The notes: generated from the sequence alone by a model not told the origin. Positions 23,511 to 33,565 are shown, counted from the first letter of the stretch. The stretch is DNA of 62,000 nucleotides from Mesostigma viride (GCA_009746045.1 RPFO01001901.1:1-62000); one strand, 5' to 3'. Translations and numbers: made by a program.

Positions 23511-23999
23511 CTGTATTCAACGGCAACGCCAAAACGGAATGCCAACGAATGCGGAGCGGGGGAACAAGGCATAAATCAACGCATGGTGAACTGGCAGATG
23601 CTGAGGCAGACACGACAATGCACTGGGTGCATGGCAACCATGTGAACACTGATGGTAGCATTCACATGCCTAACAAGCATTTTCTCTGTTTCCCCTGGGT
23701 TAGAGTGTAAGGCCTATGCAAACCCAGCTAAACAACAAAACAACACATCCTAAACTGCGCTAACTGACATGGGCAACAAACATGGCCAATGGACACAACA
23801 CCTTGAAATGGCCTTTTTTTTACATAAATTATGGCCCATGGCAAGTTTATTGTCCGATTGACCTAGGATTGGATCCCACCACTCCCCGGGATGTGTCTGG
23901 CTAGTGGTGGAGTAGTTGAGTCAAAATGTTAAGTTTACATGGTACTCCCTGCTTAAGTTAACTCCAGATCCAAGGCCAAAACTGGCCACCTAAACCACT
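23511..23999. other. unassigned segment
   Basis: No ORF, RNA or repeat was recognised apart from a T8 run near 23814. Confidence 0.5.
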
Positions 24000-25680
24000 T
24001 GCACTTGCATAGAAACAATAGTTGATCTCAGATTATGCTGTAACTTTGCAGTGGTGATGAATAATAGTTGTTCTGACCTTGTACAAAGTTCTACGCCATT
24101 TGGAGCCCTAGTTGGTGACAAATGCTAGCAAAATTTTGCTAGCATTTGTCATTAATGGCCATTTAAAATCAATATTTAACCCAAATAATGTCAGAATGCC
24201 ACCAAAACTTATTGCCATCATGCCAGCACCTGAAGCAAGGTCTCAACAAGTCATGAGCAGAAATTCAGATCATGCAGAGCCCAAAATGGTGACATTTGCC
24301 AGCAATTGTCACCATTTTTTGCTTTTTTACCCACAATTTTAACAACATTACCCACCAAAACATTCTCCAAGCTGGGGCGCATCATTTAAATCTTTGCAGG
24401 CAACTCAAGAATGACTAGTACAAACAGTGTGCAAAACCTTGGTGCATGTGAATGCCTGAGTGGTGACCATTGCTAGCAGAATCCATCATGTAAGGTAGGC
24501 ATTGCCAGTATGCCACAAAGCTGTGATGTGCAGTGCATGTCCATATGTATACCCCATGACACCGTGCCTCTAAACTACTTGGCACATTGCAAAATGGGAA
24601 GGAAAGGTGAATAATACATGCCACATCACTAACACAGCCATTTGAATGCTACCAACACGCACCATGCATGATATACACTGCGTGTACAGTAATACATGTC
24701 GAGAATATGCCGAGCGAGCATATCAAGGTGCAGTGACCCCAACGCTGGCACATGTCACCTGGCATCCACGTATGCTCACATGATATGGCATTGGCATATC
24801 CCATGTCTCCATCTCTTGCACTTTGTGCGCACCAAGCCACCCATGCAGTCGCCCACCCATGCAGCTACCTGGCCACCCACCCACACAACTGCTCACACAC
24901 TCGCGCGCCCGTGCACCCAGACAGCCACCTGTCCTCCCACCCAGTGACCCACCCACCAAGCCAGCCGCGCACGTGCTTACCCAACTTATACAACCATGCG
25001 TGCACCTAGGCACCCAACCACCTACCAACCCACTTGGACATCCACCCACCCACCAAGGCACCTGCGCAACCCACACACCAACTAGGTAATAAGCAGGCAT
25101 TCCCCCATCCAATGAGCCAACCACCCAACCACCCAACCACCTAAACACCCAGCCAGCTGGCCCCATATGCACCCGTCCGGCCACCCACAGTTGACCCACC
25201 CACGCACCTACCCACTCAACCATTCACTGCCCCCACACCCTTATACCCACTGACCCACCCACACATGCATTTTCTCAGCCAGCACCCCGGCACCTACCTC
25301 ACCCCAAACCTGCACAGCCCTTCACCCGTGATAGGTGAGTCGGTCCCAACCATAAACCCATCCACGCATCCATATCTGTGCGCCCACCCGTCCATCTACC
25401 CGTCCCTTCGCCCACCCACCCACATCTAGTCATCTACACATCCACCAGCCACCAGCCACCAATGGCCCACCCACCAACCCACACACACACATACATCCCT
25501 AACCAACCAACCACCAACACACCACCCTCAAAAACGTGCAGTTGTTTCACTCATGCATCCAACAACCCACCCACTTCAAAGTCCCCAAAGCCTATCATCA
25601 CCCAGCCACCTGGGCATCTGCCAATAACCGACCGCCCTTGCACTCATCCACCCACCATGACCAGCCAGCCAGCCACCCAC
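24000..25680. repeat. 1.7-kb diverged duplication, copy 2
   Basis: Same block order and orientation as 20330-22080. It includes a GCTAGCAAAATTTTGCTAGC palindrome at about 24124-24143 and a CACCCACC-rich second half. It is too diverged to be recent. Confidence 0.8.
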
Positions 25681-26880
25681 CCTCTCCAACTGCCTGTGCT
25701 CCCACCTACGCAGCCAGCCATTTACCAAAGCATCCACCTATCAGCCACCCACCTGCCATTGAACCCACCCACGCCTAGGCATCCCTTGAAGCATCTATAG
25801 CCCAAGCCTCCCACCCAAGGCTCTCTGGGCAATCAAACAACCAAACAACCAATCACCCAGCTATACAACCACCTAACCACCTAACCACTCAACAACACAA
25901 TCACCGAACCACCTAACTACCCAACACCCAAACCAGCCAGGCATGTGCCCGCCTCGCATGCCCTCACCATTGCAACACCCCATACACGCCCCGCTCACCT
26001 AGCCAGCCACACACCCAGCCAGTCTCCTGCTCAACTCACGCATGAAGGCAATATCAGCCATGCATGGCCTCACCTTGCATCACTTGCATTGCCTGGTTAA
26101 TTTGCATGAGACAGCTTCCATCTCATTGTCAGCAACTGAAAAGGCTCTTTCTTCACAGTAATGAATAAGCTACAACGTTGGAAACGTTCTCCCATCCCTC
26201 TTTAAAACAGTCTTTAAATCAGAAAGACAAGGGCAAATCTCTGGACAAGGTGGCAATAACCACTGCACCATGCTCTTGAGAAAGTCTTAACAACCCAGCT
26301 TTCTACCCTTTTAGAAGCTGCCTTGCGTTAGCAACGATTCTGGGCCCTCTGGCTCGCTCACCTGGCTTAATCTGCGCTTCTTTATGGCTGCCGGGATATG
26401 CGAAGCTTGGGCCGAGGGTGTCGTGGCGAGGTCGTCTGCCCGACTCATCACTTCTCGAAACCGCACTGCCGACTAATAAAAACGATGCCCCCCTTTGCCT
26501 TTTGTATCTGGCGTCAAAAGAACAATGAACTCGCTTGGAAACACTGTCGCAAAGAGCTTCCTACAGGCATTATAAGCAATTTTCGCAGCTTTTACCGCAC
26601 TTACTGCACATCCGGAAGACCATTAGCGGCCTTCGCGCGGAATCTTGGGCACGCCATATCTTCTGCTGGCTCATTGCCGCAGGCTGGCAGTATAGGAAGG
26701 TCGGGCATAGCCTAAAGAGCTGATTATCTGACGACAAAGATATGCATTGCATGAAGCAAGAAACAGACGGATTTCGCACCCCCATATTTATTCACGTCAA
26801 TGCCGGACAATTAAAAGCGAAACTCAAAAAACGAAAACACTAACGTTTTCGGGAATATTATAACGAACAAGCTGAGCTGC
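25681..26880. other. unassigned segment
   Basis: A tail of ACCACCTAACCACC-type degenerate repeats runs to about 25930, followed by sequence in which I see no gene. Confidence 0.5.
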
Positions 26881-27212
26881 CAGCTATGTCGCGGTTTACG
26901 ATCCAGTTAACGATAACGGCTCCGTAACCACCCCAGTGCCTAATATTGGGGCAGCTATGGCGCCGTAACCACTACCTGACCCGTCCCGTATACCCCAACG
27001 TAACCTGAACCGAAGCCGTTCACGCCCCCGTAAACATAACCGGCCCAGTTACTGGGCCGTACCGAATCTCGGGGCCAATATTCCGAATGGTACCGTAACC
27101 GGTCCGGTAACCCAAACCGCCAACGAATACGGACCCGTAACCTGGCCCGTCGAAGTTACCGGGCAGGTTACGGGGGCGTCGAAGTTACCGGACAGGTTAC
27201 GGGGGCTTCAAA
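26881..27212. repeat. right subterminal GTAACC/GGTTAC array
   Basis: Counterpart of 14470-14995: GTAACC and GGTTAC blocks in both orientations, ending next to the TIR. GAAGTTACCGG.CAGGTTACGGGGGC is duplicated at the inner edge. Confidence 0.8.
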
Positions 27213-27385
27213 TTAACTCCTAGTGCGCCGCGCCGTCCAAAGCCCATGAAGCCCGCTGGTTGGTTGATAGCTCCATCCTCCATGATGGTCTCTGTTCAGA
27301 TCTGCTACAGCCAGCCAAGTGGCCAAGCAGCAATTAAAGCAATATAAGCTACTGAACAAGAAAGGAAAGTGCCAAGTGTTACCAC

Positions 27386-27703
27386 TCAGGCAAGACCACC
27401 ACGGCTGGCCCCAGGCGCGTCCTGGTTCTCCTTGTCGCTGTCGTCGTCGCTGTCGCTCACCACAATCAGCTCTGGTACCCTGCTACCTGCTGCGCCGTCG
27501 TCGACCCGCTGTCGGCCCGCGATGACTGAATCGCCACCGTTGGTAAAGTAGACAGGCGACAACCCGTCGGTGGTACCTCGCGGATTGTACGTTGGCACCT
27601 CGTGGTCGCCAAGCGTCTCGTCGCCTAGCCCAGCGACACCCCCTGCTCCTACCTCAAGGTCACTATCGTACCCAAGAGGTGCAAACTCCTCCCAACGCGT
27701 CAC
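27386..27703 (-). CDS. E1 second 5' ORF
   Basis: About 105 residues with acidic blocks (SDSDDDSDKEN); no family recognised. It lies in the -1 frame relative to the 201-aa ORF and overlaps its stop. It has no ATG at the overlap, so it may be made by frameshifting or be a decayed extension. E2 has the same frame arrangement but a further one-base loss near 45060. Confidence 0.5.
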   Translation of the reverse strand: MTRWEEFAPLGYDSDLEVGAGGVAGLGDETLGDHEVPTYNPRGTTDGLSPVYFTNGGDSVIAGRQRVDDGAAGSRVPELIVVSDSDDDSDKENQDAPGASRGGLA

Positions 27704-28305
27704 ACGAACGCGAAGGGGCGGGGCAGCTCCTGAAAAGGAACTCTTACTCGCTCTGGAAACCTGCCGACTCTTGTCGCGCGCTGTCCTCCGGCGATGGCTT
27801 CCGCTGTCGCCCCGACCTCTGCAAGCCGCCTGTGATGCTCCGCTCCGCGTCGTTCACGCCTAACTGGCCCCGCTGCAACACCCTCGTCGCCGATGCCGCC
27901 TGCGAAAGCACGTGGTACTCCCGCGCCCGCTACTGTCGGTACAAACTCGTGTCGCCCTGCGCCAGCTGCTTCCGCAACCTCGCCTTGCCTTGCCGCCAAC
28001 TCCGTCCGCACTCGCTCTGCTACTGCAGTAATCACCGTCTGGATGCCGACCAACCCGTGAAGCTCCTGCTCAAGGTCGTCGATGCTCCGGTGCTCCGGAA
28101 TGACGATGGTTTGTACGTGTCGCAGAATTCGCTCCCAGTCTTCGACCTGGTCGTCGACGAATTGCACGAAGCTGCGATTTACAGGCGGACGATCTGCAAG
28201 CAATAAAGATAGATCCCGAACGACACGGCGTAATTCAGGAGAAATCGAACCCCCAGCAGACTGCCGAAACCGGAAATCCTGCTGCCTTTGTTCCTCCTGC
28301 ACCAT
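27700..28305 (-). CDS. E1 first 5' ORF, 201 aa
   Basis: Starts at ATG (MVQEEQRQQ) about 95 bases inside the 5' LTR. It is helical and rich in Arg, Glu, Val and Ala (RRVVRDLSLLLADRPPVNRS, ELHGLVGIQTVITAVAERVR). The E2 homologue at 45119-45724 has the same length with scattered substitutions, which suggests it was under selection before insertion. It lies upstream of gag and could be a capsid-like or accessory protein; no family was recognised. Confidence 0.6.
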   Translation of the reverse strand: MVQEEQRQQDFRFRQSAGGSISPELRRVVRDLSLLLADRPPVNRSFVQFVDDQVEDWERILRHVQTIVIPEHRSIDDLEQELHGLVGIQTVITAVAERVRTELAARQGEVAEAAGAGRHEFVPTVAGAGVPRAFAGGIGDEGVAAGPVRRERRGAEHHRRLAEVGATAEAIAGGQRATRVGRFPERVRVPFQELPRPFAFV

Positions 28306-28398
28306 TCACCACCGGACGAGCTCCTCTCGTCGTCAACGCTGCACACCGCAACCGGCAACGACCCTCCTGGCCGTTCCGCTGAGACTGGTTGTAATTTG

Positions 28399-29095
28399 AG
28401 TTAAACTTTCTTAGCACACGCAATGTGAAGGATATGGTTGCAATGCAGCAATGTGTGAATATGGTTGGAAACGGAGCTTTGTTAAATCGGATAATGTTTA
28501 CAGCGCTCACACACTTGAGGCTTGTACACGCGCTTGCCAAGTCAAGGCACAACACGTGAGGCGGGCTCGCAAGAGATGCCCATTTGGCACTGGCCTATTG
28601 TTTATATACTTGTGCACTGTGCTTGCTAGTCCTGAGCAGCCTAGGAGGCCTGCTCAGTAATAACACCCCCGGTACAGTATTCACTACCTGTACAGCGCTC
28701 AACTCCTATACAGTAGGTCTGCCATACAGGCACAGTGACCACAGAGCACAGTCCACAGTGACTATTGCATCTGCACCTAGAAGTCCAGGACTAAGCCTGC
28801 GGTACCAACAGACCACAGGTTAAGGTTCCTATTTCCTGCGTACGACGTATTAATCCAATACCGTCGTAGGTACAGCACCTAATTCCTGTCAGCCCAGGAA
28901 TTACTGTCGACCCCATATGTCGTCGGCAAATATTCACGTCCGACTTAGAAGAACAGCCGGCTCGCGCTCGCGCGCGACCGGGAAGTCGGAACGCCATAAC
29001 TTTCTTGATACTTGTCGGAATGAACTCGTTCCGGTGCCGCTGGAATCGCAGAGATATGCCGAATCAGGATCACGCCAATGCGCTTGGCGTTAACT
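28399..29095 (-). repeat. E1 5' LTR
   Basis: 697 bp, identical by eye to 7796-8491 except one extra A near its low-coordinate end. It is followed by the CCTAC duplication and the gypsy gag-pol junction. I see no TGG-type primer binding site just inside it. Confidence 0.93.
28600..28608 (-). promoter_or_regulatory. TATA box in the E1 5' LTR
   Basis: TATATAAAC on the minus strand, at the same place in every LTR copy (7996-8004, 36974-36982, 46018-46026). A TGTAA string, a polyadenylation signal in green algae, lies about 100 bases downstream. Confidence 0.55.
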
Positions 29096-29154
29096 CCTAC
29101 AGAGGTTATAAAAACAGGCAGGCAAAAATTTTTATCTGGGGTACTATCTAAGGA

Positions 29155-29205
29155 CCTGTCCAGGTTACCCCCGGCTGACAGGCCTACTGTTCCCCCTCCC
29201 CCCCC
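29155..29205 (-). promoter_or_regulatory. candidate -1 frameshift signal, gypsy gag-pol
   Basis: A G8 run (29205-29198, minus strand) lies 12 bases before the gag TAG (29186-29184). A stem follows (29182-29177 with 29160-29155, extended by GG/CC across one bulged base). Pol lies in the -1 frame, which is open from the G8 run through the copia insertion point. Confidence 0.5.
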
Positions 29206-30848
29206 AAATCCATAGGAACTAACCCCGAAGAAGACCCTGGCGAAAAAGCCACTGCTGGAGGGTCACGAGGGAGCGAAGAGGGTGCGGGAGCCTGATTATC
29301 ATAGGGGAACCCTGGGGATCCTGTCTGCACAGCATTCAGCCTACTAGGGGTAGCTGAAGGAATGCGTCCTGAAGTAGGACGAATAGGAGCACGCTGAGGG
29401 GTACGAGGAGGGCGAGCGTCGGGATGAGGGGGAGCACCCGAAAGGAACTTGGGGCACTCACGTTTAAGATGACCTACTTCCTTACAATGATAGCATGTGA
29501 TATGAGAGACATCAAGGGCTGAAAGGTCAGTAACACAGATATCTAATTCTTCTACATAGGAGTTCTCCTCCTCAGGGGTAAGGATAATATTATTAATACG
29601 GGAACGGGTAGGAAGAGAAGGGTTGGTGAAGAAATCTGCTACACGCAAGAGATGTTGGCGCACATGCTTGAGGGGCAGATCAGTAAAACGGTAGGCAGAG
29701 AACTGGCGCTTGACTTCACGTAATAAGGGTCTACTGAGGCCTTGGAGGAAGCGAGCACGTACTTCTGCACCCGACAAATCCCTAATTCGTACCATCTGAG
29801 CATCAAATTCTTTCATATACTCCTTAAATGATTTAGTACCCTGCTGCAAGGTACCAAAGGCTAATCTATCCTGCCAATCTGAATCAGGAGGGACTAAATG
29901 GTTCTCTAAACGCTTAAACAATTCTGCTACAGAGTTAGGGTAGGCATGAGAGGCCAAAGACTCACACTGAATGAGGTTAGCAAGCTCAGGAGTAATACAG
30001 GTTGTAAGATAGTGAGGATCGAACTAATACAGCATCAGAAAGACGCCATCTATTATGATTCTGCCACGACTCCGTGTTCTGGGTAAGCAACATAATAAAG
30101 GTGAAAAACTGTTGAGGGGTAGACTTGACATCCAGCTTGGGAAGGTTAGCAAAGAGGGGAAGAGCAGGGGGCTTAGGGGGATTAGAAGAGTCAGTTTTTC
30201 CCATAGGGCCACTATCGATCCACTGCTACATAAGCGGGATAGAAGGAAGGAAGAGGAAAAGTCTTGGGTAGGGGTCTAGAAGGGGCCACCGTTTCAGGCT
30301 GGTGCCCATAAGAAAAGGGGACAGTATATTGCTCACGAAGAGAGGAATAGGCAAAATGATCATAATTTCTGTCATCTAAGGGCATGGTGCTGAAATCACT
30401 ATTAACTTCTAAATCAGCCACACGGGTAGGGACCTGGGCTGCCTCATAGGCCGTTTCAGGGTAGGACCAGGAAGCAGGTGGGTAAAAGGGAACTGCACTA
30501 GGGCGCCCAGAAGGACCGACAGGGGCAGAGGCACGACCCGTGTTAAGAACAGGCATGGAAGGCACAGGGTGGGAAGGAGGCCTAAAAACATTGTTAGTTA
30601 GTGAGGACCTGCTGGAGGGTTGAGCCAAGGTTGCAGGATGGGCAGGGGCCTGGTTCAGGGTAAGGGAAGGGTCATCACTAAATCTGACTTGCATACGTTG
30701 ACGTTGTTCATAGGTAGGAGGGGTAAGTGAGGGACGACGGCGACCATCAGCAATAGGAGAAGGAGGTGAGGCACGAAGGTTACCTTGAGGAGTGAGATGG
30801 TGCACTGTTTCAAGTGAGTCCCGTCGGTTACCACGATTGTTGTTATGG

Positions 30849-30882
<34 letters not shown>

Positions 30883-30937
30883 TCATAGTAGGAGTATTGG
30901 TAGGTATAGGCGACATGTTACCACCCACTGGATCCAT
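29184..30937 (-). pseudogene. gypsy gag, frameshifted
   Basis: Three frames in sequence. The first, 30937-30212, starts at ATG and is Pro/Ser-rich with an Asn run (about 12 N) from a trinucleotide repeat. The second, 30204-29986, reads PKLDVKSTPQQFFTF, the capsid start. The third, 29957-29184, holds the retrotransposon gag capsid (AFGTLQQGTKSFKEYMKEFD) and one CCHC knuckle (CYHCKEVGHLKREC). Breaks lie near 30208 and 30010. Gag forms the particle and binds RNA. It is followed by pol in the -1 frame. Confidence 0.8.
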
Positions 30938-31061
30938 TTTTATTTAAGTAAATGATCAGAATTCTAACTGAAAGCGACAAGGATAAAGGACAAGGCCTAA
31001 TATAAGGCAAGGAAAGAAAGGAAAAAGATTTTAATGGCTTAAAAGAAGGAAACAAGTTAAA

Positions 31062-31454
31062 TCAATCCTTTTTAACAACAGTAATGGATAGGGAACCGAA
31101 TTCTAAGGTGAGAGGAGTATCTAAGCTAGATGAGGATGCAGCCCTCTTAGGGGGAGAAGAAGGAGGGGTAGCAAAGACTAGAGCTTCTACAGGAGGACGA
31201 CCATGAGGAATAGGGCGTACATGAAGGCCTAAATCTGTCTGGCTATGATCAATAAGGAACTGCTGAGCTTCTTCGAAGGACATAAATTTCTTGTACCTAA
31301 TTACATTATATGTACGGTTTTGCACTATCTTCCTAGCATCTGACCAAGAGAGGAAAATGGCTGACCATTGAGGGGTAATAACTACGTAATACTTAGCTAA
31401 ACTATTATCACTAGATGAATGGGAAGGCGCAGTAAAAACACGACGTTGACTCAT
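31062..31454 (-). CDS. small ORF resembling the RNase H1 hybrid-binding domain
   Basis: 130 residues from ATG. Residues about 22-70 read like the RNase H1 N-terminal / caulimovirus TAV-type domain: YYVV, then an aromatic-Trp patch (IFLSWSDARKIV), then YKKFMSFEEAQQFL. In RNase H1 this fold binds RNA-DNA hybrids. The C-terminal half is Pro/Ser-rich. It lies about 125 bases upstream of gag on the same strand, inside the gypsy element. It is intact although gag is broken. Recognition is from motif memory, not a search. Confidence 0.6.
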   Translation of the reverse strand: MSQRRVFTAPSHSSSDNSLAKYYVVITPQWSAIFLSWSDARKIVQNRTYNVIRYKKFMSFEEAQQFLIDHSQTDLGLHVRPIPHGRPPVEALVFATPPSSPPKRAASSSSLDTPLTLEFGSLSITVVKKD

Positions 31455-31838
31455 GATAACTCACCTGGCGTGTCTTGTGATGTCAAGCTAGACGGGGTAG
31501 GGGTAGGCGACTTAGCTGGACGATCTGGATCACCGAAAGAAGAAGGAGGGCGGAAGTTTCCAGCTCTCGTCCTAAGTCAGCGGCCGGATATTCCAGCGCT
31601 CGTCCTAACACAGCGCCCCGTAACTCTGCGGGTGCGGCCGTCTAATAAAGCAACAGCACAAGGAAAAAGGTGTAGGTACTGCGACGCTAATCGTCTCCGA
31701 ACAGTAATACTCCCCTATCTAAGACAGGAAACAACCGTAAGCAGGAAAACAAGGCGAAGGACAGGCTAACTACGAAAGGATTTATCCGCTGCGAGCAGGT
31801 CTAGCTTCTAGGTAGAGCGTGTCCCGAAACGGGCAGCA
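31455..31838. other. gypsy 5' non-coding segment
   Basis: No ORF supported. CCAGCTCTCGTCCTAA and CCAGCGCTCGTCCTAA form a short direct repeat near 31558 and 31591. Confidence 0.5.
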
Positions 31839-32141
31839 CTACTCTCCTAGCTTGAAGGCGACCCGCCCATTACCTATCAAGGAAGTGTCGACTTCTTGTT
31901 CCTGGACGCGGAAGGGGTCTTGAACAGGTGTATGTGGCAAGGGATAGTCGTCTCGTTCACTACCTACTGAAGTTCCTCCGATACCATTGTTACGCCGCGG
32001 ATATCTACCTCCGCCTCTACCTCTAATGGGCCTGATACTACCTAAACTAGTCAGGCCTCCTCTACTTAACCCTCTGGCGAAAGACGAACGTGACGGAGCT
32101 GATCTCAATGCATTAACGTAAGTGTTACTATAATACGCCAT
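31839..32141 (-). CDS. small Arg/Gly-rich ORF, gypsy 5' region
   Basis: 100 residues from ATG (MAYYSNTYVNALR) with a basic RGRGGGRYPRRNNG patch that could bind nucleic acid. It is on the same strand as gag and the hybrid-binding ORF. No family recognised; it may be an accessory ORF of the element or leader sequence. Confidence 0.35.
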   Translation of the reverse strand: MAYYSNTYVNALRSAPSRSSFARGLSRGGLTSLGSIRPIRGRGGGRYPRRNNGIGGTSVGSERDDYPLPHTPVQDPFRVQEQEVDTSLIGNGRVAFKLGE

Positions 32142-32156
32142 ACAACCATTTATCAA

Positions 32157-32560
32157 AACCCGTTTACTCCAGGAATAGAGGAAGGAAACACAACTACACT
32201 GCCGTGACCCAAGCCTATATGTGTTAATTCATTTAACACACGCCGAGTGCACACACAAAGGGTAGAACGCGCATAAATGGTCACCAACGGTCCAACACGC
32301 TCGGGCCGACATGGCCCTCGCCTACAGATGCACGCTGGTCCACTACATCTACTGATGCACGCTGGTCCACTACATTCTACCACAGGATCAGGACCACTAG
32401 TAAAGTACGCGGCGCGGCGCCCAACGGCACCCAATGTACCACCGTACTGTTACGAGGACAATAATGTCCCGGTAGGAGCCTAAACGTAAACCTAGGGACA
32501 ACCGAGGCAAAAGACCTAATTTACGTCCGTAACTTAGTACAACGAATTGTTACGCGACGT
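32157..32560. other. unassigned, possible gypsy 5' end
   Basis: Contains a short direct repeat (ATGCACGCTGGTCCACTACAT at about 32330 and 32355). No second copy near 3618-3745 was found, so LTR status is unsupported. Confidence 0.4.
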
Positions 32561-32561
32561 A

Positions 32562-32925
32562 ACAATGCCACGACCTACATCCAGATGTTGCTGGCCGACC
32601 TAGTGGTCCCAACCCAGTTTGGACACCGCATCCACTCTCTCTCCCTTCTTTGGACTGCCACGCAGAACAAGACGCGGTGGCAGAAGATTGTCAAGGCTCA
32701 CACGCCAGCCCCTGTGGGCAAGCCACCTCCCCCCAAGAGGGGGCGGCGTTTTGATGAGTATTGTAGTTAGGATTTCTCTAGACTAGATAGCTTAGAGTTA
32801 GGTTAGTTCGATTACGCGGCTACCTCCACTGAGTCCACTCCACGTCCATCCATCAAGGAATATGTGCTACATGATCTCCCAACGGAGGCATGTTATAATT
32901 TAATTTAATTTAATGTAATGACCCG
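32562..32925 (+). mobile_element. LINE-A 3' end, 5'-truncated
   Basis: The C-terminal 60 or so residues of LINE ORF2 (QMLLADLVVPTQFGH to a stop at 32768) and the 3' UTR, ending GGAGGCATGTT plus an ATTTA-type tail. It matches 53240-53038 plus 50926-50780 on the minus strand and the start of this region at 61930-62000. Confidence 0.8.
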
Positions 32926-33062
32926 TGTGAGCCAATCATCGCTACATGAAAAAAGAAATTACATTGTGCTACTTGTACGTAAATAGCACGACACGATTTC
33001 GGAAGGCCGGCCTGCCTAGCTTCATCGGGCATATGCATATGCGTGCCAAGCTATGCCTATTG

Positions 33063-33260
33063 ATTCTCCCGATTTCTGGCCTGCGTTGGTAGTCTCCTTG
33101 ATAATGGGACTCCCCATTAATTAGGAATATAACTCCGTTGGGAGTACATGTAGCACATATCCCTGAGAAGGGGCATATGGCTTTGAATACATTCTGGGCT
33201 ACTTCCTGCAAGGGTAGGATGTAAACTAGACCTGCTCTGGGTGCACAAAGTGCACTTGCC
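33063..33260 (-). mobile_element. LINE-like 3' end fragments
   Basis: 33113-33260 matches 20504-20660, and 33063-33104 matches 20958-21002. In minus orientation it ends with CAACGGAG and a short ATTAATGGGG tail. Confidence 0.5.
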
Positions 33261-33565
33261 AAAATTGGTATGAGTAGCTATGGATGGTTTATGGGATCGA
33301 TTCAGGCTCCACTATGTATTCCAGCACCTGCATGGGGGGCGCAGACATAGTAGGGTGGAAGATCATCGTGGCTTATATACAAAGGCTAGTCTAGGGCATG
33401 GCTTAATTCTCATCAGAGAGTGACTCTCTGCATAGGCAGAGCTTGGCTAAATTCTTATGTAATGCGCCATATCCGTGGGGAGTCCCATTATAGGCAGAGC
33501 TTGGCTGAATTCGGAAGGCATCATCCATTAAATTAAAAATTAAAAATTAAATTAAACTAAATTAC

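Larger units (their letters stand above)
14454..27225. mobile_element. CACTA-like DNA element, 12.8 kb, apparently non-autonomous
   Basis: Ends are CACTAGGAGTTAATTT and its exact inverse. The flanks are GCGC on both sides; the empty site in E2 (44648-44651) has one GCGC, so the duplication is GCGC if the element starts at A, or CG if it starts at CACTA. Arrays rich in GGTTAC/GTAACC lie just inside both ends, as transposase-binding subterminal repeats do in CACTA elements. I see no transposase; the interior is repeats plus gene-like fragments. CACTA elements usually have 3-bp duplications, so assignment to that superfamily is tentative. Confidence 0.75.
7796..29095 (-). mobile_element. copia-type LTR retrotransposon E1 (21.3 kb with nested insertions)
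   Basis: It is bounded by LTRs at 7796-8491 and 28399-29095 and by the 5-bp duplication CCTAC (7791-7795 and 29096-29100). Without its two nested elements it is about 8.0 kb, matching E2. From 5' to 3' on the minus strand: LTR, two small ORFs, gag, pol, LTR. The LTRs differ by only one indel that I could see, so insertion was recent. It sits inside the gypsy element between gag and protease. Pol carries a 4-bp frameshift near 12312 and a MITE, so this copy cannot make a full polyprotein. Confidence 0.92.
3618..32141 (-). mobile_element. Ty3/gypsy chromovirus, split by a nested copia element
   Basis: The 3' two-thirds (protease, RT, RNase H, integrase, chromodomain) lie at 3746-7795. The 5' part (gag and small ORFs) lies at 29096-32141. 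The pol reading frame continues across the two halves when the copia element and one copy of its CCTAC duplication are skipped, showing they were one element. Gag has two frameshifts and pol an in-frame stop, so it is inactive. I could not find an LTR pair: sequence near 3618-3745 has no visible copy near 31.5-32.6 kb, so outer limits are uncertain. Confidence 0.85.
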
